Positions 46,301 to 57,891 of a stretch of 64,000 nucleotides of DNA are shown piece by piece. The notes beneath the pieces were generated by a model, which ran no database searches, was not told where the DNA came from, and was given only the letters and a program-made list of their open reading frames with translations. The translations under genes were made by a program, and so were the position numbers. The stretch's first letter is position 1; each line of letters starts with the position of its first letter. Source of the DNA: Iris pallida. Taxonomy: Eukaryota; Streptophyta; Magnoliopsida; Asparagales; Iridaceae. Location of the stretch: assembly GCA_029216955.1 (NCBI GenBank), contig JANAVB010004058.1:1-64000 (forward strand), read 5' to 3'.

Positions 46301-48175
46301 AAACTTTCTTCTCTGATGACCTTCATCAACCATTACATGTACCCATCGGGAGTGCTGAAGAAAGTATATCTGCCGATAATACCCCGAAGAGGAAATGGGG
46401 CAAAGGTGTTGCTGGGCCTGCCCTAAAAAGAGTCACTCGAGCAGAGACTCGAAATTGTGGAGGAATTACCATTCCAGGGACTTCTCCTGCTTCCAATCGA
46501 GTCAGAGATGCTGATGAAGCAGGTAGTGATTCAAAAGACAATTATCCTACTGTTCCATTCACAAAAAGAATAGGAAGGAAAGTGATAGTTTCAAAAACTA
46601 AATTCGTAATTTGTCTCGATGCAGAGAGTCCCACCGATCGTGCTGTGCGATTGGCTTCAGAAAAACAAGCTGCCTTTGATTTTTCTGTAAAGACAGAACC
46701 TGTTGAAAAAGATATTCCTGAACCTACTGGGTCATCCATGCCTTCTGATATAGGATCGATTCCGCCAATGGCCGATGATGCACAGGTGATTAGTCAACCT
46801 ACGGTAGAGGCCGAGCATCAGACTAAAACAGCTAATGACTTACTGATTTCGGGAGAATCAGTAAAGGAAGCCAATACTCTCAGACCAATTGCTGAAATTT
46901 CGGAGGGCAACAAGAGTGACGACGAACAGGTTGACTATGAACCTTCGTCTCATTCTTTTGAAGAAGAAGACATGGAGATAGATGATGAATCACCATCTAA
47001 AATTCTAATTGATGTACTGAAGACCATTGGTCAACACTCAGGGTTGACACCAGAGCCGGAGAGGCATATAGAAATTCAAGTTCCGAGTACTTCTGGGGTG
47101 GGCAGCAGTGAAATAAATCCCGTGTCAGAAAGCACTCTGAACAGACTACGAGCCGGGCTGAATGACGCAAAGGAAACTGAATATAAACCAGCTCCAGGTA
47201 ATATTTTATTCAGCAAAGTTTCGTCTTTTCCTTGCTTTATTGTCCTTTAGTTTTGATCATGCTTCTTTGATTCCAACAGCTGTAGGAACTGCACCGGCTA
47301 TGAGTTCTACTCAAGCCCCACTTGTCCAAACTGATGTGGGTGAGGGGAGTTCACATTTGCCGAGTTCTCCAAAAGTACTCACTTCAGCTCCCAGAATAGA
47401 GGCTCCTCCTGCTCCTTCTTCTACTGTTGCAGCGACTCCCGATTTTGACACAGAGATAGCAAAGATCATGGAGATGTATTCAGATATTATTTATTCATAT
47501 CTGGATACATTCTCGAGATGACTTATGAAGGATGAGACTATGCCCTTTTCGAGTCTTCGAGAGGCGACTAGTTTTTTACTTTCAGCTTTGAGACAGGCCG
47601 GTTATGAGACCCAATGTGTCTTTATTGAACATCTCCTGAATAATTTAGAAGCAAATATCCATAAATACTGGAAGATTAAAAAGGAGGATATTAAGTCTCT
47701 GACTGCAGCTGAGATTACTCAATTGGAGAATGAAGCTCAAGCTCAGCACATTGCTCTGACAGAATTCCTCGCTCAGTCTTCTAAAGAGTTAATGGCGAAA
47801 GACGAAGAAATAATAAGTACTCGTCAGAATATGGAGCGCCTAGAGAAAGATGAAGCGTCAAAAGCTGAAGAGCTTAGAAAGTTGAGGGAAGAGCTAGCTC
47901 GTCTTCAGGAGCAAATTGCCTCCGTGGAAAAAGAACAATCAGAGATTGCTACTGATCATAAATCTGAAGCTGAACGCTGTCAATTTTTACAGCAAGAGCG
48001 AGAATTGATGCAAACCAATCAGATTGAAGAGACCAATCGCCGTAGCTCTATTATTGTGGAATATGACCAACGGATGATTGGAGCTGAAACAGCAGAGCGA
48101 ATCAAGAAAGCTCATGACGAAAAGATGAATAATGTAATCATTCGTATTCAGGAGATAATTACTCCTCCTAAATAG
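43356..48175 (+). pseudogene. TatE accessory gene: PMD-like protein, antisense to gag-pol
   Basis: Exons inferred: 43356-43494, 44117-47197, 47280-48175; both introns are phase 1 with GT..AG ends (TATG|GTGAGG, TTTTGCAG|TA; CCAG|GTAATA, CCAACAG|CT). Exon 1 gives a basic Ala/Lys-rich start. Exon 2 carries a core with TFMTPRGEMGFALHEMAYIS and LPIADLPYEEY, resembling the plant mobile domain signature (GEMT-ITLEDVA-LLGLP type), then WAYIYYITKG-like helical blocks and an acidic, Ser-rich tail. Exon 3 ends in a long coiled coil (LRKLREELARLQEQIASVEKEQ). Damage is limited: frame changes near 44404 and 45440 and a TGA at 47519. PMD proteins of host plants act in gene and transposon silencing; the role here is unknown. 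Confidence 0.75.
43495..44116 (+). repeat. TatE first intron: ATACGC motif array
   Basis: About twenty ATACGC/GCGTAT copies. A 45-base tandem unit starts at 43896, 43941, 43986 and 44031 (with a degenerate one before); each unit pairs CATACGCT with AGCGTATG about 12 bases apart. Confidence 0.85.
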
Positions 48176-48747
48176 ATCTTTTACATTTATCATGTATTGA
48201 AGTTTTGGTACCCATTTGTAACCAATGTTTTGATTTTGATTGAAATGAATATTTTGACTTGATTTCAATTCTGTGGATGATATTTTTGTAGAAAACATGT
48301 TCAGAGGTAAATAATACATGACATATTTCAATAAAATAGAATATACAAATAAACTTTATAACTCTATCATGATATTAAACCAAAAATAATTTTAGTTTAA
48401 TACTGATTAGAGAAAACAGAATTCAGATATAAAGATATCTTTGGATTCTATTTTCCATGATCTTTGGACTCGGAAATCAAAAGACGAGATATCATTTTTA
48501 TAGAATAGAAAATATGATACATACTGAGATAGAAAATTCAGAGGTAATATGGACATGATTTTCTATACAAGATCTTTATTAAATCCACTGGGGATCTAAT
48601 AAGACAAAATATCAAATTCTCTGGGAAAATGATACATGGTAGAATATCAGTTTCCTCTGGGGATAACGATATCGAGATAACTTTTGTAGAGAAGAATTAA
48701 CTTTGATTTTATATTTGCTGGGAAATGATGAAAATATTATACATAAT
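48176..48747. other. TatE convergent 3' region
   Basis: Between the accessory-gene stop (48175) and the integrase stop. AT-rich; contains CAGAGGTAAATAATACATGA at about 48302 and CAGAGGTAATATGGACATGA at about 48540, diverged copies of the TatA repeat. TTGATTGAAATGAATAT-type polyadenylation-like sequences lie near 48230. No gene. Confidence 0.6.
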
Positions 48748-49985
48748 ATTTTTTTAAGAATTTGCCATTCATAGGCATCATCGTGACTTTCCCATCCATA
48801 GAGGCAAGCTGGTATGCTCCGTTAGAGAAGACTTTGTTTACTACGAATGGGCCTTCCCATTTTGCGTCAAATTTGTCTTTGCTCATATGTGTCATGGTCA
48901 TAGGACGTCTGACAGTAAGAACCAGTTCTCCCTTCTGATATGCTCTGACTTTGACTTTTCGGTTAAAAGCTTTTAAGATTTGGGCATGATACAGCTCGAT
49001 ATTTTGTTGAGCATACGAGCTTCTAATTCTTGAAGTCGAAGACGATCATTGTTTTCTGTTGTAAGTTCATTGGAGATTGCAATTCTCAGAAAAGGAATCT
49101 GGATCTCAAAGGGAAGAACAGTTTCACACCCATATACCAAAGAGAAAGGCGTACATCCGGTTGTATTGCGAACTGTGGTGCGGTAGGCCCATAAACATTC
49201 ACCAAGCTTCTCGCTCCAGTTGCGTTTGTTGGAAGAAATAAACTTTTTCAAGAGTTTGATGATCGTTTTATTGAAAGCTTCTGCCAATCCATTAGCTGCT
49301 GGATTATATGTTGTAAAAGCTAAATTATTGATCCGATGATCGTCGCAGAATCGAGTAAATTTCTGACTGACGAACTGTGGTCCGTTATCATGGATAATAC
49401 GCCGAGGAACACCAAATCGATAGATGACATGATGTTTGACGAAGTTGATAACACTGGAAGTTTAGACTTCAGATAACGGGATTGCTTCAGCCCATTTGGA
49501 AAAGTAATCGGTTATTGCTAGAATAAACCGATGTCCTTTTGATGATGGTGGGTTAATAGGACCAATAAAATCCATGCCCCAAGCCTCAAAGGGCCATGAT
49601 GCCGCTGTTGGGTGTAAGAACTCTGACGGTTGATGGATAAAGTCTGCATGAATTTGACAGGCTTTACATCTCCGAGCATATTGAATGGCGTCAGCCACCA
49701 TCGTGGGCCAATAATAACCCATACGTCGGATACGATCTTGATGTTTAGGACCTGGTTGATGGGCTCCACAAACACCATCATGTGCTTCACGGACAATCTG
49801 TTGTGCTTCTTCACCAGCGATGCATCGGAGGAGAAGACCGTCGTAGGACCGACGATATAGTATCTTCGTTGTATAATTATAATAGAATCTGAGAGATCGA
49901 CGCCGGATAGACGCTGCTTCACTCGGATAATCAGAAAGTATGTCATATAATACAAAGTCTAAAAATGGACGTCTCCAGTCTTCAG
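48748..49985 (-). pseudogene. TatE integrase
   Basis: HHCC (REAHDGVCGAH...CKACQ), then Asp in WGMDFIGP; a TAA at 49464-49462 replaces Lys in SEVKTS. The frame continues with the second Asp (HDNGPQF) and NGLAEAFNK (Glu). A deletion near 49005 shifts the frame; the C-terminal end (KWEGPF, MNGKFLKKYY) is readable to about 48748. Length matches TatA. Confidence 0.9.
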
Positions 49986-51219
49986 TTATGGCTTGTGTTT
50001 TATTAGAAAAGACATATTCCATAGTAGAATCGGAAGAAGATAAGGACACTTTGTCAAACTTTAATCCGGTATCAAAGTTAAGAGAATCTTCATGGGGATT
50101 ATGGGGAAAAGCCAAAGCCAGATTATTCTCAACGCAGAATAGTTCTCGGTTATAAACCACTATTAATTGCTGACGTCTGATTGGTATGGCTAACACAGCG
50201 GCTAGATTAGCCAAAGCATCAGCTTCTATATTATAGGCTCGTCGGACATGTTCAATAAAGAAACCTTCAAAGGATGATGCCATAGAGAGTGCTGCTCGAT
50301 GATAAGGTATCAAATCCTGATGACGAACTTCATACGTTCCTCTGATCTGATTGATGATAAGCTTGGAGTCTCCATAAACTTCCAAATATTGAATATCTAG
50401 ATGTTTAGCAAGTTGAAGACCGATGAGCAACGCATTGTATTCGGCTACATTGTTTGAACATGATTGATCCAGAGAATAAGTCCTCTGAATAGTTAGTCCT
50501 TCTGGGGATACAAGGACAATCCCAACTCCGGCGACAATATTGCCATTAGGACCTATTCTAGATGCTCCATCAAAGAATAGACGCCAAGTAGGAATTTCTT
50601 CAGAAACCAGATTTGAATCCAGGACTTCATCACGAATGTCATCATATAATTTAGAATCTTCTGGAACCGCATGAGCTGCCAGAAAATCAGCAAGAGCCTG
50701 TCCTTTAACCGACTTCTGAGGAATATAATGTATGTCGTATTGAGCTAACAAGATTCCCCAATTAGCTAGTCTGGAGTTGAGAATACCGGGTTTCTTCATC
50801 ATAATTCTGATGGGATTCACTCTGAAAATGACGTGAATCGTTTGACCGATAATATAATGTCGCATTTTCTGAACAGCAAATATTAATGCTAGGTATTCTT
50901 TCTCGATTGGAGAATAACGCGGTTCAGCGCCTATCATTGTGCGACTGAGATAATAAATAGCCTGTTCATAGCCATCTTTATTTTTTTGAGCGAGTAATGT
51001 ACCAAGAGAATGATCCATGGCTCGAACATATAGAAGGAATGGTATTCCCGAGACGGGAGGTACCAAAACTGGAGGGTTCATGAGATACTGTTTGATATCG
51101 TCAAATACTTTTTGACATTCTTCGTTCCAGACAAAAGATACACCTTTCTTCAGAAGTTTGTTGAATGGTCTGCAGCGTCCTGATAAGTTGGAAATGAATC
51201 TTCTGATATAAGCAATTCT
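49986..51219 (-). pseudogene. TatE RNase H and archaeal-type RNase H
   Basis: First domain: PFLLYVRAMDHSLGTLLAQ...KEYLALIFAVQKMRHYI. Second: FFDGASRIGPNGNIVAGVG, NNVAEYNALLIGLQLA, YGDSKLIINQIRGTYEV and EADALANLAAV, with the acidic residues kept. This second RNase H is the Tat-lineage hallmark. Confidence 0.9.
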
Positions 51220-52150
51220 TCATTGAAATCCTCGTAGCTCTTTTAAGGTGCGTGGAGGACGCATCTCTTGAATGGCTTTGATCTTCTCGGGATCCACGTG
51301 TATACCTTTAGCAGTAATGACAAAGCCGAGAAATTTACCACTAGAGACGCCCAGGAAGGACTTAGTAGGGTTCATTTTAAGTTGATGCTGACGCATTAAA
51401 TAAAAGATAGTCTTCAAATCTTGGATATAATCCTCCTTTTGTCGACTTTTGACTGCAATATCATCAACATAGCATTCGACTATTTTTCGGAGATGTTCGC
51501 AGAATATAGTGCTCATTGCTCGCGGATATGTTGCTCCTGCATTTTTGAGACCAAACGGCATCACTGTATAACAGTATGTACCGATCGGCGTTCTGAAGGA
51601 AGTGTGTTTTTCATCATCTGGAAACATTTTGATTTGATTGTATCCCGAATACCCATCCATGAATGACATCCGTTCGAAACCACATGTGTTATCGATCATG
51701 AAATCGGTAATTGGAAGAAAAAACTCGTCTTTAGGACAAGCTGCATTGAGATCACGAAAGTCTATACAGACTCGGATCTTGCCAGTCTTTTTAAGGACAG
51801 GAACAATGTTAGCCACCCATTCAGGATATTGTTCCTCTCGAATAAATTCGGAAGCCATAAGCTTGTTGACTTCAGCTTCAATTGCATCCATAATGTCTGG
51901 ACGAAATCGTCGTTGTTGTTGTTTAACTGGTTTAGCATTTGGCATGATATTAAGTTTATGCATTACGATCTTTGGATCTAGTCCCGGCATATCCTCGTAA
52001 CTCCAGGCAAAGACATCGATATAATCATGAATAAGCTTGATCATGTCTTGCTTATCTGTTTCTGAAAGACTTTTACTGATGAATATTGGTTTAGGGGACC
52101 CTTCTTCACCAACATCAAATTGGATCAGTTTATTTTCAGTAGGAGGTTCT
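51220..52150 (-). pseudogene. TatE reverse transcriptase
   Basis: KTGKIRVCIDFRDLNAACPKDE, SFMDGYSGYNQIKM, VMPFGLKNAGATYPRAM and YVDD (51471-51460), then KFLGFVITAKGIHVDP. It is open from the protease down to a TGA at 51222-51220 (in FQGRLAYIRRF), after which the frame continues. Confidence 0.9.
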
Positions 52151-54468
52151 CTCTGCTCGAACCTGAATTCCCATTGATTATCTAATCTTTGAGCACATTG
52201 TTCTGATTCGGGTGATATTTCAAAATCATCTTCATCTTCATCATTTTCATGCGAGCCATCAACAGAGACCATATTGATGGATAGAATAGAGCGATGGAGA
52301 TCGCCAATACTTGTGTCAGAATCCCAAGAAAGGGAATCGGAAGACCCAGATTGTTCGTCTTCAGATCGTTCGTCTTCATCGAATTTTAAAACTTCATGGA
52401 CTATATTGATAAAGGAGGTAGGAGCAATGTAACCCAAACCACATTTTGTCCTTCTGTATTTTAATAGAGGAATTCGAACAGGCATTCTTCTTCCTTTTCT
52501 ATTATTGAGGCTGGTTCTGAAGTCATAACCCATATTCTTGATGATATTTTTGGATTGCTGACTGTAGCGACGCAGTTGTAACCTTCCAGTATCATCGTTT
52601 GTGTCATCTTCTTCCAGGTTAGGAGGATTCTGGGGTCCTTTATAGAAGAATATTGGATTTTCTCCCTTCTTTCTAATAGGGACCACGAAGTATGATTTTT
52701 GTATGGACTCCAATGATACGTCTGTATGAAGAGTTTGAACAACTCCTATAGTTAGTGGCTCTAAGCTATCTAGCAATTGTAAATAACTTTGTACATGATT
52801 ATAGACATCAATATACTGCAAAGGAGATGCTTCATTAATATTAGATACTGTATTTACAACAGAAGGCTGAGCCTTATCAGACTTAGTCAAATTAATGACA
52901 AAAGGGGGAGAGGAAGAGCGATCAGAAGTTTTGTTTCGATTAAGATCGATAACAAAAGGCTCAGAAGAGGTGAGCTCCCTTGAAGAAGATCGTGGATAAG
53001 GAGTACGTCTACTGACTGGAATGACTAGAGTATCTGGTCTAGCCTGAGAAGGTGGAGGGGGAGTGGCACGTCCACTGACGGGAATTATCAGCAAACTTTG
53101 TGGAGCTTGGAAAGACGATACAGTAGTACGTCCACTGACAGAAATTATCAGTGTGCCTTGTGGAGCTTGGACAGACGATACAGTAGTACGTCCACTAACA
53201 GGAATTATCAGTGAGTCTTCTTCAGATGATTTAGCAGATTGCGGAGGAGTGATACGCCCTTTTACAGGAATAACAAAGGTATCGACTTTTGATATCTCAT
53301 CGTCGTTATCCATAGCTTGCAAGACTTTTGAGTATTCATCTTTGTATATACGAGCGTCATTGAAGTAAGCTTCGACTCCTTTGAATGGATAGAGATCTGC
53401 AACCTCCTTTTGAACTTCTTCATTATCATCAACATATTTGAAGCACTGATGAAGAGTCGAAGGAACGACATTATGTTTATGTAAGAATGGTCTCCCCAAT
53501 AGAGCATTGTATGAGCAACCATGATTGTCGATGATGTAAAAAGTAACTTTAGTACGAAGATTGCCTATTTGAAATTTGAGGCGAATCTTGCCCAAAGGCT
53601 CACTTTTTTCTTGATTGAATCCCAAGATAGTAGTGATAGTGCTGGAAAGACTATGCACAGGTATCTTCAGTGCATCTAGCATAGCTTTTGGCATAATACT
53701 GAGAGCGGATCCTGGATCAATCAGTAGACGGTCAACCTTCATAGAATCGATATATCCTGTATGATATACAGGACGGTCATGTCGATTATCCTCTAGCAGC
53801 ATATCGTCCGGCGTAAAGGTAATGTTTGGAATAAATTCCAATACATTATGGCAATGAGTGACAGGTTCTAATTCCAACTTCTTGAGGAAAGTTAGACAAG
53901 TTTCTGCTTGCAACAGCGCTTCACTCAGAGTTTCTCGAGTCTCTTTAGAGAGGCGTAAGAGCTCGAAGATTGATAATTTAGCTGGTGTATTGGCTAGTTG
54001 AGCCAATATATCAAAATTATAAGGCTTTTCAAGTCCTGTAGGAGATGACTTCTTCAATGGTTTATCGAAGCGAACTTGTTGTTTGCCTTTGTCAGCTGCA
54101 GTTGGCTTAGAAGGAACTGTCTCAACAGGATCATTTGAAGGTTCTTCAGTAGAGACTGGTATTGGAGCTGTAATCGGAGGGACATCAGGAGTTTCTCCAG
54201 GAATGTCAGCATAATCTTTTAGATATATTTTTCCTGACCGAGTTCCAGCATGAACTTCAACTTCAGATTCCGGTTCAGGGTCTATGGAAACCATGTTGCA
54301 ATTCTTCATCTTGCTCTTGGTTCTTTTATGCTTGATGAGGGCTTCATTCCAGAAACCGAGACCAACACGAGATTGATTATGTCTCATAGTGATGGCTAAA
54401 GGTGCTCGAAGTCCTTTGCCTGAGTTCAAACCAGGAGCAGTGGCTAGATCATAACCCATCTTCGCCAT
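52151..54468 (-). pseudogene. TatE protease and linker with repeats
   Basis: One open frame of over 2 kb. It begins with a G-patch-like segment (MGYDLATAPGLNSGKGLRAPL), then an NFDILAQLANTPAKLSIFELLRLSKETRE block. The protease site is LLIDPGSALSIM (DPGSA at 53718-53704), with NALLGRPFLHKHNVVPSTLHQC. Five VIPVSGRT-type repeats (53285-53000) follow, then FVIDL/FVINL. A second G-patch-like segment (MGYDFRTSLNNRKGRRMPV...CGLGYIAPT, about 52540-52430) precedes an acidic spacer. Confidence 0.85.
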
Positions 54469-54480
54469 TAATTCAAGAGA

Positions 54481-55266
54481 TTATGAACTGTATAGATGAA
54501 ATGCAGGCTTGTACCTATCTTCAGATTGAGGTACAGATTTTATCTCCGTAGGGAGTGAATTTCCTACCAAGATGAAAGTAGAGGTTAGATAAAAATCGGG
54601 TGTGATACTAGAAGTCACATTGCATGACTTAGTCTTTTCGAGTTTCTTTTTAGATAAAGGAGTCTTCCGAGGAGAAGAGGAAGACGTCTCAAACTCCGTC
54701 ATTAAATCCGGGTGGATCCACATGATCTCTCCCTTCTTAGTTGTGACAGGAACAAGTCCTTCATTCTATGCTGGTGGGATGTTTACAACTTCGAGAATTG
54801 CTTTGGGGATAGGAACAATCCCACTTTCCACCATTAAAAGAGGGAAGACACCGAACTGCATTGAAATTACATTTGCTGTGACTGTCTTGTCTTTGGGTGT
54901 CAGTGTCACAGCTCCTGATTTAATCATCTCTTGGATCTTTCCTTTTAATACATAGCAAGACCGGATTGTATGACCCAGCATTCTATGATATGGACAGTAT
55001 TTTGGATGATCTATCTTGTTGGCTTCATCAGGCTTTTTGATTTCTGGCAATTGTATTTTGTTACCTTTGAGCAAGCATTCAAAGATACCCTGAACATCGT
55101 CATCGTCGAAAGAATATTCTTCCTTCGGCCGAGGAGGTCTCTGTTGTTGATTTGTTGGAGCTGGGGTAGCTTGGGTAGCCTTTACCTCTTGACTACTGCT
55201 TTGGAGATTGACTTCAAGAGCCTCTTTCCCTTTTTCGATTATTGGGTCGAGTACTATTGCTAGCAC
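54481..55266 (-). pseudogene. TatE gag C-terminus (zinc knuckle)
   Basis: PKEEYSFDDDDVQGIFECLLK leads to the knuckle CPYHRMLGHTIRSC (CX2HX4HX4C), then FGVFPLLMVESGIVPIPKAILEVVN. It is in the pol frame; the capsid upstream is one base out of frame, so there is an indel at about 55240. Stops at 54766 and 54481 interrupt the passage into protease. Confidence 0.8.
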
Positions 55267-56176
55267 TCTGATTTGATTCTTTGGGAGCTATTTGTACCCC
55301 CAGACCTTTGAAGGTCTCAGCACTGACTTCAGCAGCTTTGGCACTGACGATGAATGAAGGCCAATCTTGGAACTGAGTGGACCCTGTCCACATGTTGATG
55401 ATTGGTAAGAGATTCGACTTGCAAGTGTCGATAGTAACAGCATCGGGAGTTCCGAGAGGCATTTTGAGGGCTTCTCTTCTGAATCTTTCAATGAAGTCCT
55501 CGGTAGTCTCATTATTTTTCTGTTTAATTCTTATGAGGGCTGACATGGTCATGTCATTGAGCCCTTCATAGAATCGTTCAAGAAATATTTGTTTGAAATC
55601 GGCAAATGAAGTAATGCACCCATCCGGAAGACTTCTATACCATTCATAAGCTGTTCCTTTGAGACATCCAACAAACACCCGAGTGAGGAGGGCATCGCTT
55701 GGTTGCAACTGATCAGTCATTACTTCAAAGTGATTAATGAACTGACTTGGGGAGGTAGTCCCATCAAAGAAAGAGATAGTAGGAGGCTTGTATTTAGGAG
55801 GATATGATACTTGCTTCCATTCTATTGGATAAGGTTGCTTGATACCTAACCTTTGTAAACCATCCTTTTGTTTAAATGCCTCAAATTGAGTTCGGAGATT
55901 CCTTAACTCTTCAGTAACAATTTTGGAGGATTGTGGAGTTGTAACTTGTTGAGTGTAATTGGGAGGAGGGACTGCAGCATATGTACCACCCCCAGCTCCG
56001 GACTGACTTGGAGTGGATTGTACAGGAACATTAGATTGTACTCCCGAAATAGTAGAGGGTTCCGGATTTGGGGCAACGGGAGTATTTAATACCACTGTTG
56101 GTACTGTTTGTTGAACTTGCTGAGTTTGATGCTGAGCTTGCATAAGAGTGTGCATAGCATTCAATGTATCTGCCAT
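55214..56176 (-). pseudogene. TatE gag capsid
   Basis: Retrotransposon gag domain: FVGCLKGTAYEWYRSLPDGCITSF, FLERFYEGLNDMTMSALIRIKQKNNETTEDFIERFRREALKMPLGTP, MWTGSTQFQDWPSFIVSAKA. A Gln/Pro-rich spacer precedes it. A stop near 56178 separates it from the N-terminal part, same frame. Forms the particle shell in this family. Confidence 0.85.
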
Positions 56177-56179
56177 AGC

Positions 56180-57891
56180 TCACAACTGTTGTTCCAAGGA
56201 AGAAATCCTCTGTTCATGAGCTTCAGTGCTAGTTGAAGGTTCATGATTGCCATCCACCATGTAAGTGGTAATCATTCGAGGAATAGACGATGAAACGGTC
56301 TGTTCTGAATCATCGCTGTGTGAGTCAGTATCTTTCCCGGGGCTATTTACGGGAGTCAATACTGGAAAGTTGGACTCTCCAAGGAAATCCTCTGTGATCT
56401 CCGGATTACCACTTGGATGAGAAGAAGAAGAGACCCTGGTCAAGGCTCCGGTCCTGGATCGGGTGCCGAGATAAACACCATCTTCAGAATCTGATATAGC
56501 ATCAGACCGTATGCTACCCCCAATATTTCTGGAGGTCATGTTGACAGAAGCATAAAGAGGTTCATCTTCATCCAATATTGGTTCATATTGAATCCGTTCG
56601 AAAACAGATTGTCTTTTTGGTGAACAACAACACTGAATCACAACCCGAGGTTGGAAGTTGCAACCATGCTTTTCATGGCAAATATGAGCAATGTCATAGC
56701 CAGATGGAGTGTCGATTCTCCGTTTGTTCTGCAAATACTCTCGGAGATCTGTAGGAACAGATTGGGAAGTACTTGAAGATAGTTTCTGTGTAGAAACTTG
56801 TCTTTTGTTCTTCTGTCTTCTCGGTTCTTGAGTGTATAAAGACTGATTAATTTAAGCAACATAGTTCTTGGCATATTCTGCATCAGGGTCTAGTATACTT
56901 GTCTCAGTTTGATCAGGCTTCTTAATACCAGAAGTGGAACTGAGATGATTCTGATTAAGCTTGTTACGAAGATCCGTAGGAGATATGACTTTGGTATCAG
57001 TCTTGGATACTTGTAATCTGCCTTTCTCAGATCAAGAAATTTTGAGAGAAGGAAGATGGGTATTATTTCGACTGAGAGTCGGTAATAATCTATCTTTAGA
57101 GGAAGTAGCCAAAAGGCGTTTTCCTTTGTTTGATCTAGTAAGAGTACTAGTCAAATTAACTCCAGAGGTAAAGACCTTAGGAGTAGAGGAGTTGACTAAA
57201 GAGTCTTTCTCCTTGGTTGGCACAAGATGTACAAGTTGAGGGGGAATCATTTGTATGTTCTGTGGAAGAGAACCCCCAGCTTGATTTTGAGAAACAATCA
57301 AAGGACTGTATCTGTTAGCATACGCTGACTTCAGTTTGGACTTCTGGTCATACGCTGCCTTTTTATTAGCATACGCTGGCTTTGGCTTAGCGTACGCTGC
57401 CTTTGCCGTACGCTGCCCTTTGACTGCTATACGCGCAGAGTCATTAATGGCTAAAGAGCCGACTGCTGTCGTAAGAGTAGAGGGAGAAGAGACTTTGACA
57501 TGTCCAGAGATGGTTTTCCTTGGACACGCTGACTTGGTTAAAGAACTCACTTTGTTAGCGTGACTAGGAGAAACCACTGTTGCTGTGTTCAGAGAAGCCG
57601 AAGCATCCTTCGTTGAAGTTGAAGACGTGTTCTTGTCAGCGTGAGAAGTGACAGAAGCGTCTCGGGCTGTCGAAGAAGACTTAGGGACATAGACAGAGTG
57701 TCCATTCTTCTTGGCAGCAGGAAGAGCGGAGGAAGCAGTTCGGCCCTCCTTCGCCTTGAGCATTTCTTCGTAAGCAGATTGGTCGAATTGTACGACCATC
57801 GTCTTCTTCGTCGAACCGATCGACGAAGTATCGTATTGAGTTGTTGCTATCTCGTTGGAGGAGACAACATTCCCCAGCAGAGTCGCCAATT
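56180..57891 (-). pseudogene. TatE gag N-terminal region
   Basis: The frame opens across the PBS (ATLLGNVVSSNEIATTQYDT). It is Lys/Ala/Ser-rich; at 57300-57440 repeated GCGTAT is read as Ala-Tyr (SAYANR, AYANKK, AYAKPK, AYDQK). Stops lie at 57032 and near 56850. Further on comes a conserved Cys/His cluster (CHEKHGCNFQPRVVIQCCC, SPKRQSVFERI), LYASVNMTSR and an acidic Ser/Thr-rich stretch with a short coiled coil. Matches TatD. Confidence 0.75.
57871..57888 (-). other. TatE primer-binding site
   Basis: Minus strand TGGCGACTCTGCTGGGGA, three bases after the LTR end. Same type as TatD. Confidence 0.8.

Noticed and set aside
57871..57888. tRNA gene fragment
   Set aside because: It is a primer-binding site; no cloverleaf or tRNA body nearby.
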